Shown here: piece by piece, positions 8,402-16,512 of the stretch
Numbering within the stretch: the first letter of the stretch is position 1
Layout: the number at the start of each line of letters is the position of its first letter
Assembly: GCF_039543645.1 (NCBI RefSeq)
Contig: NZ_BAABKD010000009.1
Span: 248,001 to 312,000, forward strand
Direction: 5' to 3'
DNA: 64,000 nt
DNA from: Paenalcaligenes hermetiae
GTDB lineage: Bacteria; Pseudomonadota; Gammaproteobacteria; Burkholderiales; Burkholderiaceae_B
Translations under genes and position numbers: made by a program
The notes under the pieces: model-generated
What the model saw: the letters and a program-made list of their open reading frames with translations, nothing else
Told to the model about the DNA's origin: nothing
Databases searched by the model: none

Positions 8402-8839
8402 ATGGCAAGCAATGTCAGTACAAACCCAGATCAACTGTTAACAGTGGACGAACTCTTGGCAATGCCCGAATCCGATTACATGAATGCGGCACAGTTGGCA
8501 TTTTTCGAAAATCGCTTACGCGAACTCGAACAAGAAATTCTTGCTAATGCAGGAGCGACCACCGAAAATCTACGAGAAACCCAGTTCGCTCCCGATCCTG
8601 CTGACCGTGCAACGATCGAAGAAGAGCACGCGCTCGAATTACGTACCCGTGATCGCGAGCGCAAGCTTCTAAAAAAAGTGCAACAATCACTAGCACTAAT
8701 TGAATCGGGTGAGTATGGCTGGTGCGAGGAAACGGGTGAGCCCATTGGCTTAAAGCGTCTTTTAGCTCGACCTACAGCCACACTCTCTCTAGAAGCCCAA
8801 GAGCGTCGCGAAAAACGGCAAAAGCTCTATGGAGACTAA
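8402..8839 (+). CDS. dksA: RNA polymerase-binding regulator DksA, cysteine-poor type
   Basis: Binds the RNA polymerase secondary channel and works with ppGpp on rRNA and amino-acid promoters. It has 145 residues. The coiled coil spans about 30-100, with the tip acidic pair Asp65 and Asp68 (DPADRA), and a C-terminal globular domain follows. The zinc-finger positions read Cys108, Thr111, Ser129 and Ala132, so only one of four zinc cysteines remains and the fold should not need zinc. Such cysteine-poor forms are common in Burkholderiales. It sits between the COG0523 GTPase and hslVU. The leader carries a small GGAGC/GCTCC hairpin (8365-8378). Confidence 0.93.
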   Translation: MASNVSTNPDQLLTVDELLAMPESDYMNAAQLAFFENRLRELEQEILANAGATTENLRETQFAPDPADRATIEEEHALELRTRDRERKLLKKVQQSLALIESGEYGWCEETGEPIGLKRLLARPTATLSLEAQERREKRQKLYGD

Positions 8840-8859
8840 TCCACTTTCAGCGCTTCAAC

Positions 8860-8889
8860 CAAAGCCACTCATTGAGTGGCTTTGTTTAT
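8860..8889 (+). terminator. Rho-independent terminator after dksA
   Basis: Stem CAAAGCCACTC / GAGTGGCTTTG with a three-base loop, followed by TTTATT. It lies 20 bases after the dksA stop and separates dksA from hslVU. Confidence 0.85.
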
Positions 8890-8896
8890 TAGATGT

Positions 8897-8924
8897 CTTG
8901 AAATATAAAAAATGACCCCCACGT
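8897..8924 (+). promoter_or_regulatory. Sigma-32-type heat-shock promoter for hslVU
   Basis: CTTGAAA (8897-8903), a 13-base spacer and CCCCACGT (8917-8924) match the heat-shock sigma factor consensus CTTGAAA-N13/14-CCCCATNT. It is 28 bases upstream of the hslV start and directly after the dksA terminator. hslVU is a classical heat-shock operon. Confidence 0.75.
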
Positions 8925-8952
8925 ACTATTACACATAACGTAAAGGATCAGA

Positions 8953-9486
8953 ATGGAACAATTTCACGCCACTACTATTATCGCCGTACGACGCGGCAAC
9001 GAGGTCGCCATTGGTGGCGACGGCCAGGTTACTCTTGGCAACGTTGTGGTAAAAGGCACAGCTCGTAAAATTCGACGTCTCTACAAAGACCAAGTCTTAG
9101 CTGGCTTTGCTGGGGCTACGGCTGACGCCTTTACCCTACAGGAACGCTTCGAGGCCAAACTAGAAAAACACCAAGGCCACCTACTCCGTGCTGCTGTAGA
9201 ACTCACTCGTGATTGGCGTACAGACCGAGTCTTACGTCGACTTGAAGCAATGCTTATTGTCGCTGATAAAGAGCATACGCTGATTCTGACCGGTAACGGG
9301 GACGTGCTCGAACCAGAACATGGTTTAGCTGCGATTGGCTCAGGTGGGTCTTATGCCCAATCTGCAGGTCTAGCGTTATTACATAACACAGACCTATCTC
9401 CCGCCGAGATCGTAAAAAAATCCCTAGAAATTGCGGGTGATTTGTGTATTTACACTAATCAAAACCACATCGTCGAAACCCTATAA
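8953..9486 (+). CDS. hslV: ATP-dependent protease subunit HslV
   Basis: Peptidase subunit of the HslUV (ClpQY) protease, 177 residues. After removal of the short N-terminal peptide MEQFHA, the catalytic N-terminal threonine is exposed (TTIIAVRRG). Further family motifs are IGGDGQVTLG and GSGGSYAQSAGLAL. A GGAT ribosome site precedes the ATG. hslU follows 22 bases downstream, and both are probably transcribed from the sigma-32-type promoter just upstream. Confidence 0.96.
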   Translation: MEQFHATTIIAVRRGNEVAIGGDGQVTLGNVVVKGTARKIRRLYKDQVLAGFAGATADAFTLQERFEAKLEKHQGHLLRAAVELTRDWRTDRVLRRLEAMLIVADKEHTLILTGNGDVLEPEHGLAAIGSGGSYAQSAGLALLHNTDLSPAEIVKKSLEIAGDLCIYTNQNHIVETL

Positions 9487-9508
9487 TTTTTTGCATCAGG
9501 TCGTATCT

Positions 9509-10840
9509 ATGTCCGCAACAACCATGACTCCCGCCGAGATCGTCTCTGAACTCGACAAACATATTGTTGGTCAGAATAAAGCTAAGCGTTCTGTGGCGGT
9601 TGCCCTACGTAATCGCTGGCGTCGCCAACAGGTCGCCGAACCCCTTCGTAATGAAATTGTGCCCAAAAACATATTGATGATTGGGCCTACCGGTGTGGGT
9701 AAAACTGAAATTGCACGTCGCTTAGCTAAGCTCGCTAACGCACCATTTATTAAAGTCGAAGCCACTAAATTCACCGAGGTGGGTTATGTTGGACGTGATG
9801 TGGAAACCATTATCCGTGACTTGGTCGATGCTTCTGTCAAGCAAACCCGTGAAGTCGAAATGCGTCGTGTCCAAACACAAGCCGAAGACGCCGCAGAAGA
9901 TCGAATCTTAGACGTCTTGATCCCCCCTGCTCGTAATGCCATGGGCGAGCCAGAGCGCGAAGAAAACACGGCGCGTCAAACCTTCCGTAAGCGTCTACGT
10001 GAAGGCAAGCTCGACGATACCGAAATTGAAATCGAAGTGGCCCAGGCTATTCCTCACATGGAAATCATGGCGCCTCCCGGCATGGAGGAAATGACCGAGC
10101 AGCTGCGCAGTATGTTTGCTGGTCTAGGTCGCGACAAAACCAAAGCCCGCAAAATGAAAGTCAAAGAGGCATTCAAACTGCTGGTTGAAGAGGAAGCAGC
10201 CAAACGCGTTAACGAAGAAGAGTTACGCACCGAAGCCGTACGCAACGCCGAACAAAACGGCATCGTTTTCTTAGATGAAATCGATAAAATTACGGCTCGA
10301 GAAGGCAATAGTAGCGGCGAAGTCTCTCGCCAAGGGGTACAGCGTGACCTCTTGCCTTTGGTCGAGGGCACAACCGTTAATACCAAATACGGTGTGGTAC
10401 GCACGGATCATATTTTGTTCATTGCCTCGGGCGCTTTCCATCTTTCTCGCCCCTCTGATCTCATTCCTGAGCTGCAAGGCCGCTTCCCTATACGCGTAGA
10501 ATTAGACTCCTTAACCGCGGATGACTTTGTACAAATTCTATCGGATACGGATGCGTCTCTAACTAAGCAATACTCCGCACTGATGGCCACCGAGGACGTT
10601 ACTCTTGAATTCCAAGAGGATGGGATCCGTCGCTTAGCTGAGTTAGCCTTTGAGGTCAACGAACGCACCGAAAACATTGGTGCCCGTCGTTTATACACCG
10701 TCATGGAAAAGCTGCTTGAAGACCTTTCCTACGACGCTGGCTCCAAGGGCCAACAGCATGTCGTCATCAACGCCGACTACGTGAATGAAAAACTGGAAGA
10801 AACTGCTGGCAGCCAAGATCTAGCCCGCTACGTACTTTAA
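9509..10840 (+). CDS. hslU: ATP-dependent protease ATPase subunit HslU
   Basis: AAA+ unfoldase that feeds substrates to HslV, 443 residues from the ATG at 9509. An upstream ATG inside hslV adds residues foreign to the family. Walker A is GPTGVGKTEIAR, Walker B is IVFLDEID, and sensor regions follow. The GYVGRDVE pore motif is present, as is the intermediate I-domain (about 110-240). The C-terminal tail ending in ARYVL inserts into HslV. An ATG at 9524 is a possible alternative start. A strong terminator follows 15 bases after the stop. Confidence 0.96.
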   Translation: MSATTMTPAEIVSELDKHIVGQNKAKRSVAVALRNRWRRQQVAEPLRNEIVPKNILMIGPTGVGKTEIARRLAKLANAPFIKVEATKFTEVGYVGRDVETIIRDLVDASVKQTREVEMRRVQTQAEDAAEDRILDVLIPPARNAMGEPEREENTARQTFRKRLREGKLDDTEIEIEVAQAIPHMEIMAPPGMEEMTEQLRSMFAGLGRDKTKARKMKVKEAFKLLVEEEAAKRVNEEELRTEAVRNAEQNGIVFLDEIDKITAREGNSSGEVSRQGVQRDLLPLVEGTTVNTKYGVVRTDHILFIASGAFHLSRPSDLIPELQGRFPIRVELDSLTADDFVQILSDTDASLTKQYSALMATEDVTLEFQEDGIRRLAELAFEVNERTENIGARRLYTVMEKLLEDLSYDAGSKGQQHVVINADYVNEKLEETAGSQDLARYVL

Positions 10841-10855
10841 TTTTTTCCAAAGCAG

Positions 10856-10889
10856 AAAACCACTCGTTGTTCAAACGAGTGGTTTTTTA
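10856..10889 (+). terminator. Rho-independent terminator after hslU
   Basis: A 13-base stem AAAACCACTCGTT / AACGAGTGGTTTT with a five-base loop, running into TTTTTT. It may also serve the convergent CusF-like gene on the other strand. Confidence 0.9.
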
Positions 10890-10919
10890 TTATCTGATCC
10901 CGACTAAAAACAATGTCGA

Positions 10920-11219
10920 TTATTTGCTGATTTTAATCACCACGTACTCACCGTTACGACGCTCTGCCGTGAACTTGACTTTGTCTCCCGGTTTAATATC
11001 CCCCAGTAAAGCCGGATCAATCAAATAAACCAATGTCATGCCTGGCAACTCTAACGCATCGATGCTACCGTGTTTTAGGGTGATTTTACCCGCGGCCGCA
11101 TCTATCCGCCGTACCTCGCCGGTGGCCGTACCTTGTTGGGCGATGGCAGGAGACACCACAGCAACGGTTCCTAAGGCAAAGATCGTAGCGGCAATGTGAC
11201 GAGTGGATAATAAAGACAT
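10920..11219 (-). CDS. CusF-like periplasmic copper-binding protein, incomplete metal site
   Basis: A 99-residue secreted protein with a signal peptide ending at AIA-QQ (about residue 27), then a single CusF/OB-fold domain. In E. coli CusF, copper or silver is held by His36, Met47 and Met49 with Trp44 stacking. The corresponding region here reads LKHGSIDALELPGMTLVY: the histidine and first methionine are present, but Trp44 and Met49 correspond to leucines. Metal binding may therefore be weaker or different. It stands alone between the hslU terminator and a divergent acetyltransferase; no CusCBA genes are near. Confidence 0.8.
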   Translation of the reverse strand: MSLLSTRHIAATIFALGTVAVVSPAIAQQGTATGEVRRIDAAAGKITLKHGSIDALELPGMTLVYLIDPALLGDIKPGDKVKFTAERRNGEYVVIKISK

Positions 11220-11271
11220 ACAATCCCCTTTTTAGTTAGTGTATTAAGTCATTCTACAACGAGGTTTTATC

Positions 11272-11778
11272 GTGAGCGAAATTTTTGGCAACTATGTGTT
11301 GCGTCCAGCGACCCCTGATGATATTCCACAAATTATCTGTTTGATGCGTGATATGGCCGAATTTGAAAAAATGTTAGATCAATTTGAAGCCACGGATGAA
11401 GCCATCTATGATAATTTATTCGGATCGGAGCCTGCTGCCAAAGCACTCGTTATCACCCCCCGCGATCAGCCCCAACACCTCGTTGCTTATATTTTTTGGT
11501 TTCATAATTACTCTACTTTTAAAGCCAAGCGTGGGCTGTACTTAGAGGATATCTATATTGACCCCGCGCATCGTCAACAGGGCTTAGGCGGATTTGTTTT
11601 AAAGTATCTTGCACAAAAAGCCATTGAGCTTAACTGTGGTCGCTTTGAGTGGGTAGTGTTAGACTGGAATCAAAATGCAATTGATTTTTATGAACACCAC
11701 GGTGCCACGGTCTTGCCCGACTGGCGTATTGTTCGGGTAGAGGGTCAGGCACTCTCACAACTGGCAGCTCAACGATGA
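11272..11778 (+). CDS. GNAT family N-acetyltransferase
   Basis: A 168-residue acetyl-CoA-dependent N-acetyltransferase. The acetyl-CoA binding loop is seen as DPAHRQQGLGGFVLKYL (about 98-114), preceded by the YLEDIYID strand. The pattern resembles the diamine/thialysine (SSAT-like) acetyltransferases, but the substrate cannot be fixed. It starts at GTG (11272) with GAGG upstream. Its stop overlaps the following adenosyltransferase start (ATGA), so the two are cotranslated. Confidence 0.85.
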   Translation: MSEIFGNYVLRPATPDDIPQIICLMRDMAEFEKMLDQFEATDEAIYDNLFGSEPAAKALVITPRDQPQHLVAYIFWFHNYSTFKAKRGLYLEDIYIDPAHRQQGLGGFVLKYLAQKAIELNCGRFEWVVLDWNQNAIDFYEHHGATVLPDWRIVRVEGQALSQLAAQR

Positions 11779-12317
11779 GTCACCGTCTTTCTATTATTAC
11801 CACACGCTCCGGCGATGACGGCACCACCGCCTTAGGGGACGGTCAGCGTGTGCCTAAAACCCACGAACGTATTCAAGCCCTGGGCGATGTGGATGAGCTC
11901 AATAGTCATATTGGATTATGGCGCTGTGAATCTCTGCCTCAAGACGTGGATCTCTGTTTAAATCAAATTCAACACGATCTATTTGATATGGGCGCTGAGT
12001 TAGCCGTACCAGGCTATCAAGTGCTGACAGCACAGCATGTACTTTTTTTAGAACACCAGTTACAGCACTACAATGCCCAATTGCCCCCTTTAAAGGAGTT
12101 TATCCTGCCAGGCGGATGCAAAGCCGCTGCGTTGGCTCATATTGCCCGCACCGTAGCGCGCCGCGCGGAACGTGCGGTCATTCAACTTAATCAATCTGAA
12201 ACCGGCTTAAGCGCACATAGTACTCAGTATTTAAATCGATTATCTGACTTATGTTTCGTCCTAGCCCGACATCTTAACAAACACCAAGGTGTGTCAGATG
12301 TTCTGTGGCAACGTTAA
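11775..12317 (+). CDS. pduO: Cob(I)alamin adenosyltransferase, PduO type
   Basis: Transfers the adenosyl group of ATP to cob(I)alamin, making coenzyme B12. It has 180 residues with the N-terminal ATP loop TRSGDDGTTALGDGQRVPK and the helical-bundle motifs RTVARRAERAV and LNRLSDLCFVLAR. It overlaps the acetyltransferase by four bases. Together with metH, btuB and btuF elsewhere in the window, it indicates that the cell imports and uses B12. It is unrelated in fold to BtuR/CobO. Confidence 0.93.
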   Translation: MSHRLSIITTRSGDDGTTALGDGQRVPKTHERIQALGDVDELNSHIGLWRCESLPQDVDLCLNQIQHDLFDMGAELAVPGYQVLTAQHVLFLEHQLQHYNAQLPPLKEFILPGGCKAAALAHIARTVARRAERAVIQLNQSETGLSAHSTQYLNRLSDLCFVLARHLNKHQGVSDVLWQR

Positions 12318-12340
12318 GATTAACGCCAACACGCTACTAA

Positions 12341-12355
12341 GGGGCTTCAAGCCCC
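12341..12355. other. GC-rich hairpin between convergent genes
   Basis: GGGGC-TTCAA-GCCCC lies between the convergent adenosyltransferase and RpiR-type genes. There is no U-tract, so termination is uncertain. Confidence 0.4.
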
Positions 12356-13237
12356 CTAGCGCTTCCAGTATCCCGTTTGATGCAACTGGTTTTCCATCGA
12401 CTGCAAATCCATCACGGCTTTTTTGCCCGTGCGCGCTAAAATCTGTTCTATTAACCCCTCTACCAATGCCACAGCCGCTGTACTCGAAGGGAAAAAAGAG
12501 GGTACTTCCGTACTAAAGATTAAATTGCAGTTCGCTTCTAAGGCTATCGGCGCCACCTGACTATCGCACAAAGCAATCACCTTACACCCACTTTCTAGCG
12601 CGGCCTCGTAAACCCGTACAATTTCCTGTGAGTACGGCGCAAAAGCCACCAGTACCACCACATCCCCCGCTTCTAAAGCACGCAACTCCATCTCTAGCGT
12701 CCCTGCTTCTGCACGCAACATCGTAATGGGGTTTCTAAATAGTCGATATAAATAATAAAAAGTAAAAGCAGGCGCATGCGAGGCCCGAAACCCCGCTACA
12801 TACACCCGTTTTGCTTTGACTAATAAGTCCACCGCTTGTGCCATCGACGTGGCATTTTGCTCTGCGATCTTGGAGACATTTTGCGCTTGAGCCTGAACTG
12901 CTCGTTGCAACATGGCTAATGGTTTATTACGACCTTTGAGTACCGCTTTAGCCGAATCCGTATAAGCCATAGGACTAGCATGCAAAGACTGCACAAACAC
13001 TGCTTTTAACTCAGTCCAGCCACTAAAGCCTAAGGATTGTGCCAAACGTACCAAAGTCGCTGGCAGCACACCGGCTTGTGTCGCCAGCGTACGCATTGAA
13101 GCGATCGGGACTTCATGCGGATGGTCAATTAGATAACGCGCCCCTATTTGAAACTGAGGGGGCATCGCTGCAAAGTCAGCTTGTAAGCGCTGAATCAATG
13201 CATCTACGTCTTGAGGTGGGCGATTTTTTTTACTCAT
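12356..13237 (-). CDS. MurR/RpiR family transcriptional regulator
   Basis: A 293-residue regulator with an N-terminal helix-turn-helix of the RpiR type (about 15-85, with IASMRTLATQAGVLPATLVRL) and a C-terminal SIS sugar-isomerase domain (about 130-260, with VYVAGFRASHAPAF and VVLVAFAPYSQEIV). SIS domains usually sense phosphosugars, though regulators of this type in Burkholderiales also sit beside amino-acid or amine genes. It diverges from a class III aminotransferase, which is its probable target. An inverted repeat in the shared gap (13282-13302) is a candidate operator. Confidence 0.88.
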   Translation of the reverse strand: MSKKNRPPQDVDALIQRLQADFAAMPPQFQIGARYLIDHPHEVPIASMRTLATQAGVLPATLVRLAQSLGFSGWTELKAVFVQSLHASPMAYTDSAKAVLKGRNKPLAMLQRAVQAQAQNVSKIAEQNATSMAQAVDLLVKAKRVYVAGFRASHAPAFTFYYLYRLFRNPITMLRAEAGTLEMELRALEAGDVVVLVAFAPYSQEIVRVYEAALESGCKVIALCDSQVAPIALEANCNLIFSTEVPSFFPSSTAAVALVEGLIEQILARTGKKAVMDLQSMENQLHQTGYWKR

Positions 13238-13281
13238 AACGAGCAGTATATCGTTTTTTTACTACATTTAAATCAAAAAAT

Positions 13282-13302
13282 CATGAATCAAAATGAATCA
13301 TG
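13282..13302. promoter_or_regulatory. Candidate operator for the RpiR-type regulator
   Basis: CATGAATCA-AAA-TGAATCATG is a nine-base inverted repeat with one mismatch, and it also contains ATGAATCA twice at ten-base spacing. It lies in the 178-base gap between the divergent regulator and aminotransferase genes. The regulator assignment is inferred from position only. Confidence 0.5.
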
Positions 13303-13415
13303 GTGCGTTAAGTTTGATTTATTTGGTGCTTGAGCTATCCTTAAAAGAAACATACATTTCATTTAAGTATACAAATAAACATTCGATTCAAAATAAACTC
13401 TGGACGGATACCATC

Positions 13416-14768
13416 ATGACTCACGTGTTCCACCGCCACCCAAAACAAAGCCTACCTACTGCCGTGGCAGGCGAAGGCATTACCCTCATTGACCAAAACG
13501 GCAAGCGTTATATTGATGCCTCTGGCGGTGCTGCCGTGTCCTGCCTAGGCCATAGTCACCCCGAAGTCATTGCTGCGATTCATCAACAAATTGATGCCGT
13601 AGCCTATGCTCATACCTCTTTTTTTACTAACGAGCCAGCCGAGCAACTGGCTCAATTCCTTGCACAAAGAGCTCCTGGTGATTTGGACTATGTATATTTT
13701 GTTTCCGGAGGCTCCGAGGCCATTGAGGCTGCACTTAAACTTGCGCGCCAATACTTCGTGGAAAAGCAGCAACCCAGTCGACGACTATTTATTGCCCGTC
13801 GTCAAAGCTATCATGGCAATACGCTTGGAGCCTTAGCTATTGGCGGTAATGCGTGGCGTCGTGCCCCCTTTTTGCCTTTACTAACCGAAGCGCACCATGT
13901 ATCCCCTTGCTATCCTTATCGCGATCAAGGGGCAGATGAAAGTGACCACGCCTATGCCACACGCCTAGCCGACGAGCTTGAACAAAAAATCCTACAACTT
14001 GGTCCAGAGAACGTTGCGGCTTTTGTCGCAGAAACCGTCGTAGGAGCGACGGCAGGGGTGCTCGTTCCTGTACCCGGCTACCTTCAAGCCATCCGCCGAG
14101 TCTGTGATCAGTACGGAGTGCTTTTGATTTTGGATGAGGTCATGTGTGGCATGGGGCGTACCGGGCATTTATTTGCCTGCGCAGAGGACGAAGTCACTCC
14201 CGATATCCTCACCATTGCCAAAGGCCTTGGTGCGGGCTATCAACCCATCGGGGCCATGCTTGCCAGCCGCCGTATTTATCAAACTCTCGTGGACGGCTCA
14301 GGTTTTTTTCAACATGGTCATACCTACATGGGGCACGCCACGGCTTGTGCGGCGGCTTTAGCTGTGCAACAGGTCATCGAACGTGATCAGCTGCTACACA
14401 ATGTGCGCGTGCGAGGGCAACAATTGCGACAAGGCTTACACCAAACCTTAAGCGCCCACCCTAACGTAGGCGATATCCGTGGTCGCGGCTTAATGGTAGG
14501 AATTGAGCTAGTGGCCGACAAACAAAGCAAAACGCCATTGGACCACCACGCCAAGACCCATACTCAATTACGCCGTGTTGCCATGGACAAAGGCTTACTC
14601 ATGTATCCAATGGGTGGCACTGTAGACGGTGTGCATGGCGATCACATCCTATTAGCCCCACCTTTTATCTGCACTGCCCAAGACATCGACCATATTGTAG
14701 AATTAGTAAGCGCCACGATTTTCGAGGTGCTTCCTTTCACCCATCAACCTGTAGCGCTTAGCGCTTAG
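13416..14768 (+). CDS. Class III pyridoxal-phosphate aminotransferase
   Basis: A 450-residue PLP-dependent aminotransferase of the omega/acetylornithine-like class. The ATG at 13416 gives the usual start (MTHVFHRHP). The longer frame begins inside the operator region. Motifs seen are YIDASGGAAVSCLGHSHP, the phosphate-binding SGGSEAIEAALKLARQY, LDEVMCGMGRTG with the PLP-ring aspartate, and the Schiff-base lysine in TIAKGLGAGYQPIGAML. Such enzymes move amino groups from amines or omega-amino acids to pyruvate or oxoglutarate; the substrate is unknown. It diverges from an RpiR-type regulator and is followed by an AhpD-like gene. Confidence 0.88.
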   Translation: MTHVFHRHPKQSLPTAVAGEGITLIDQNGKRYIDASGGAAVSCLGHSHPEVIAAIHQQIDAVAYAHTSFFTNEPAEQLAQFLAQRAPGDLDYVYFVSGGSEAIEAALKLARQYFVEKQQPSRRLFIARRQSYHGNTLGALAIGGNAWRRAPFLPLLTEAHHVSPCYPYRDQGADESDHAYATRLADELEQKILQLGPENVAAFVAETVVGATAGVLVPVPGYLQAIRRVCDQYGVLLILDEVMCGMGRTGHLFACAEDEVTPDILTIAKGLGAGYQPIGAMLASRRIYQTLVDGSGFFQHGHTYMGHATACAAALAVQQVIERDQLLHNVRVRGQQLRQGLHQTLSAHPNVGDIRGRGLMVGIELVADKQSKTPLDHHAKTHTQLRRVAMDKGLLMYPMGGTVDGVHGDHILLAPPFICTAQDIDHIVELVSATIFEVLPFTHQPVALSA

Positions 14769-14773
14769 CGCTT
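14753..14773 (+). repeat. Three tandem AGCGCTT copies over the aminotransferase stop
   Basis: Three perfect seven-base copies end-to-end cover the last codons and stop codon of the aminotransferase gene. Because seven is not a multiple of three, gain or loss of a copy would change the C-terminus. Confidence 0.85.
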
Positions 14774-14792
14774 AATGACTTGGAAATGATGT

Positions 14793-15323
14793 ATGGCCCG
14801 TTTACCTTATGCCGATTTAAATCAAACCGAGCTGCAGCCTCTAGTCCAGCAGATCGAAGCGGAACGCGGTAGCGTCATTCACTTATATCAAATGCTGTTA
14901 CACAGCCCTACGGTGGCTCAGGGCTGGCTAAACCATTTAACTGGTATACGCCTTCATAGCCAAGTCCCTGGCGATCTGCGAGAACTGATTATTATGCGTG
15001 TTGCTATTTTAAATCGCGCGCCCTACGAAGCCGACCAACACGCACCTATTGCTCTCAAAGAGGGCGTTACCCAAGAGCAGCTCGATGCACTAGACAACTG
15101 GCGTGATCATAAAGACTTATTTACCGATCAGCAAAAAGCCGTATTGGCCTATACCGATGAAATGACCTTAAATGTCCAAGTCCCACAAACCGTCTACGAA
15201 GACATTGAGCATTTATTTAACGAGCAGCTCATCGTAGAAATCACGGCGACAATTGCTACATACAATATGGTGTCTCGCTTTTTAGAGGCACTGCAAATTC
15301 ATAGTGATGATGCAAAAAATTAG
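14793..15323 (+). CDS. Carboxymuconolactone decarboxylase family (AhpD-like) protein
   Basis: A 176-residue all-helical protein of the CMD/AhpD superfamily. The core motif (RELIIMRVAILNRAPYEADQHAPIALKEG, given here in parts: RELIIMRVA and YEADQHAPIA) keeps the glutamate and histidine but has no CxxC, so peroxidase activity of the AhpD kind is not expected. It starts 24 bases after the aminotransferase stop and probably shares its transcript. The function is unknown; partners in related genomes are often amine or hydroxy-acid catabolic genes. Confidence 0.8.
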   Translation: MARLPYADLNQTELQPLVQQIEAERGSVIHLYQMLLHSPTVAQGWLNHLTGIRLHSQVPGDLRELIIMRVAILNRAPYEADQHAPIALKEGVTQEQLDALDNWRDHKDLFTDQQKAVLAYTDEMTLNVQVPQTVYEDIEHLFNEQLIVEITATIATYNMVSRFLEALQIHSDDAKN

Positions 15324-15344
15324 CTAATCGCCCTCAATCTAAGT

Positions 15345-15364
15345 CCCCTTGCTATAGCAAGGGG
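15345..15364. other. Perfect palindrome between convergent genes
   Basis: CCCCTTGC-TATA-GCAAGGGG lies between the convergent AhpD-like gene and the Wzz-like gene. A hairpin would form on either transcript, but neither side has a run of U, so it is only a weak terminator candidate. Confidence 0.45.
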
Positions 15365-15400
15365 CTATACTACATCAAGAACAGCTCACATCTAAAACTT

Positions 15401-16468
15401 TTAGGCTCTCCTACGTCTCTTAATTAAAGCCACAACTAAAGCAGCTCCCACGCCTAAAGCCCCACCAACCAGCCCACTGATTACTACTATTAACGTTTTT
15501 TTAGGTTGTACTGGTTTTATAGGAACCTCTGCGGCCTCATCAATAGTCGCCACATTTACCTGTCGATCATCTAACTTAAAAGCTCTTAATAAAGCAAGTT
15601 TTGCCGCTAACTCTGGGTACTCATCTATAAAAGGAACCTCACTATCACGCTCTTCTAAAACTCTAATTTGTGCTTGCAAGGCTTTAGCTCCGCGCATATA
15701 TAATAAGTTACGATCAACATAAGCAGCACCCTCTATCGTACTTTTACCATCCGGAAGTATTGGTTGCTCAAGCCCTAAGCTCTCTGCTATCCATAAGGCT
15801 TCTGTTAGCTTAGTTAACTCGCTCTTTCGTTCTTGCTCTGCTTGCTGTAATAATGATGCCAGTTGTGCCTCTAGGTCTAGCTGTACTCGCGTATATTCAG
15901 CCTCAACGTCTGCTTTTAGGCGTTGCTTTGCCTGCTGTACAGCCAACTCCACATACCCATTCGCTAGCTCCGCAGCATGCTCAGGATCAGAAAGCCTAAC
16001 TTGTACTGTATATAAGTCTGGTGTGTTTTTTGGATCTGGTCGTCTAACGCTTACTATTTTCTCAAAGCGTTGCTGCAATGCCTGACGATTCAATATCTCC
16101 TCTTTCTCAGGCAGTCTAGGCAGATATAACTCCTCCATGATCTGATTACGTAGCTCTTTAGAATACAAGCGCTTCAAAAACGTATCATAGACCGACTTTG
16201 TTGTATGCTTCGTTAACCACGAGCTATCTGTATCCTTTAATGCTATTAGACCCTGGTTATAGCCCTGAATATCACTGGCGTGTGGTGGCAATAAAGTCAC
16301 TTCCGTCTCATACACGGGAGTTGCAAATAAGGCATAAAATACTGCTAAGACCGTAACAAAGACGGTTACTAATAGCACTGTCACTTTTTCTTGCCAAATT
16401 AATAAGGCAAGCTCAAATAAATCAATCTCATCATCAGAACCTTGACGCTGTTGAGCAGGACTTTTCAT
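15401..16468 (-). CDS. Wzz-like polysaccharide chain-length determinant family protein
   Basis: A 355-residue inner-membrane protein with the Wzz/PCP topology. A short cytoplasmic N-terminus (DEIDLFELALLIWQEK) leads to a transmembrane helix at about 29-50, a large periplasmic part rich in coiled coil (about 170-290), and a second helix at about 329-350 ending in the basic tail KRRRRA. Before the second helix is a proline-containing PIKPVQPKKT segment typical of the family. Wzz proteins set polysaccharide length with a Wzy polymerase. No polymerase, flippase or glycosyltransferase is near, so this is an orphan member. Confidence 0.85.
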   Translation of the reverse strand: MKSPAQQRQGSDDEIDLFELALLIWQEKVTVLLVTVFVTVLAVFYALFATPVYETEVTLLPPHASDIQGYNQGLIALKDTDSSWLTKHTTKSVYDTFLKRLYSKELRNQIMEELYLPRLPEKEEILNRQALQQRFEKIVSVRRPDPKNTPDLYTVQVRLSDPEHAAELANGYVELAVQQAKQRLKADVEAEYTRVQLDLEAQLASLLQQAEQERKSELTKLTEALWIAESLGLEQPILPDGKSTIEGAAYVDRNLLYMRGAKALQAQIRVLEERDSEVPFIDEYPELAAKLALLRAFKLDDRQVNVATIDEAAEVPIKPVQPKKTLIVVISGLVGGALGVGAALVVALIKRRRRA

Positions 16469-16512
16469 AAATACTTACTCTTAATTTTTAAACCAATCTA
16501 ATTTAACTGCTA

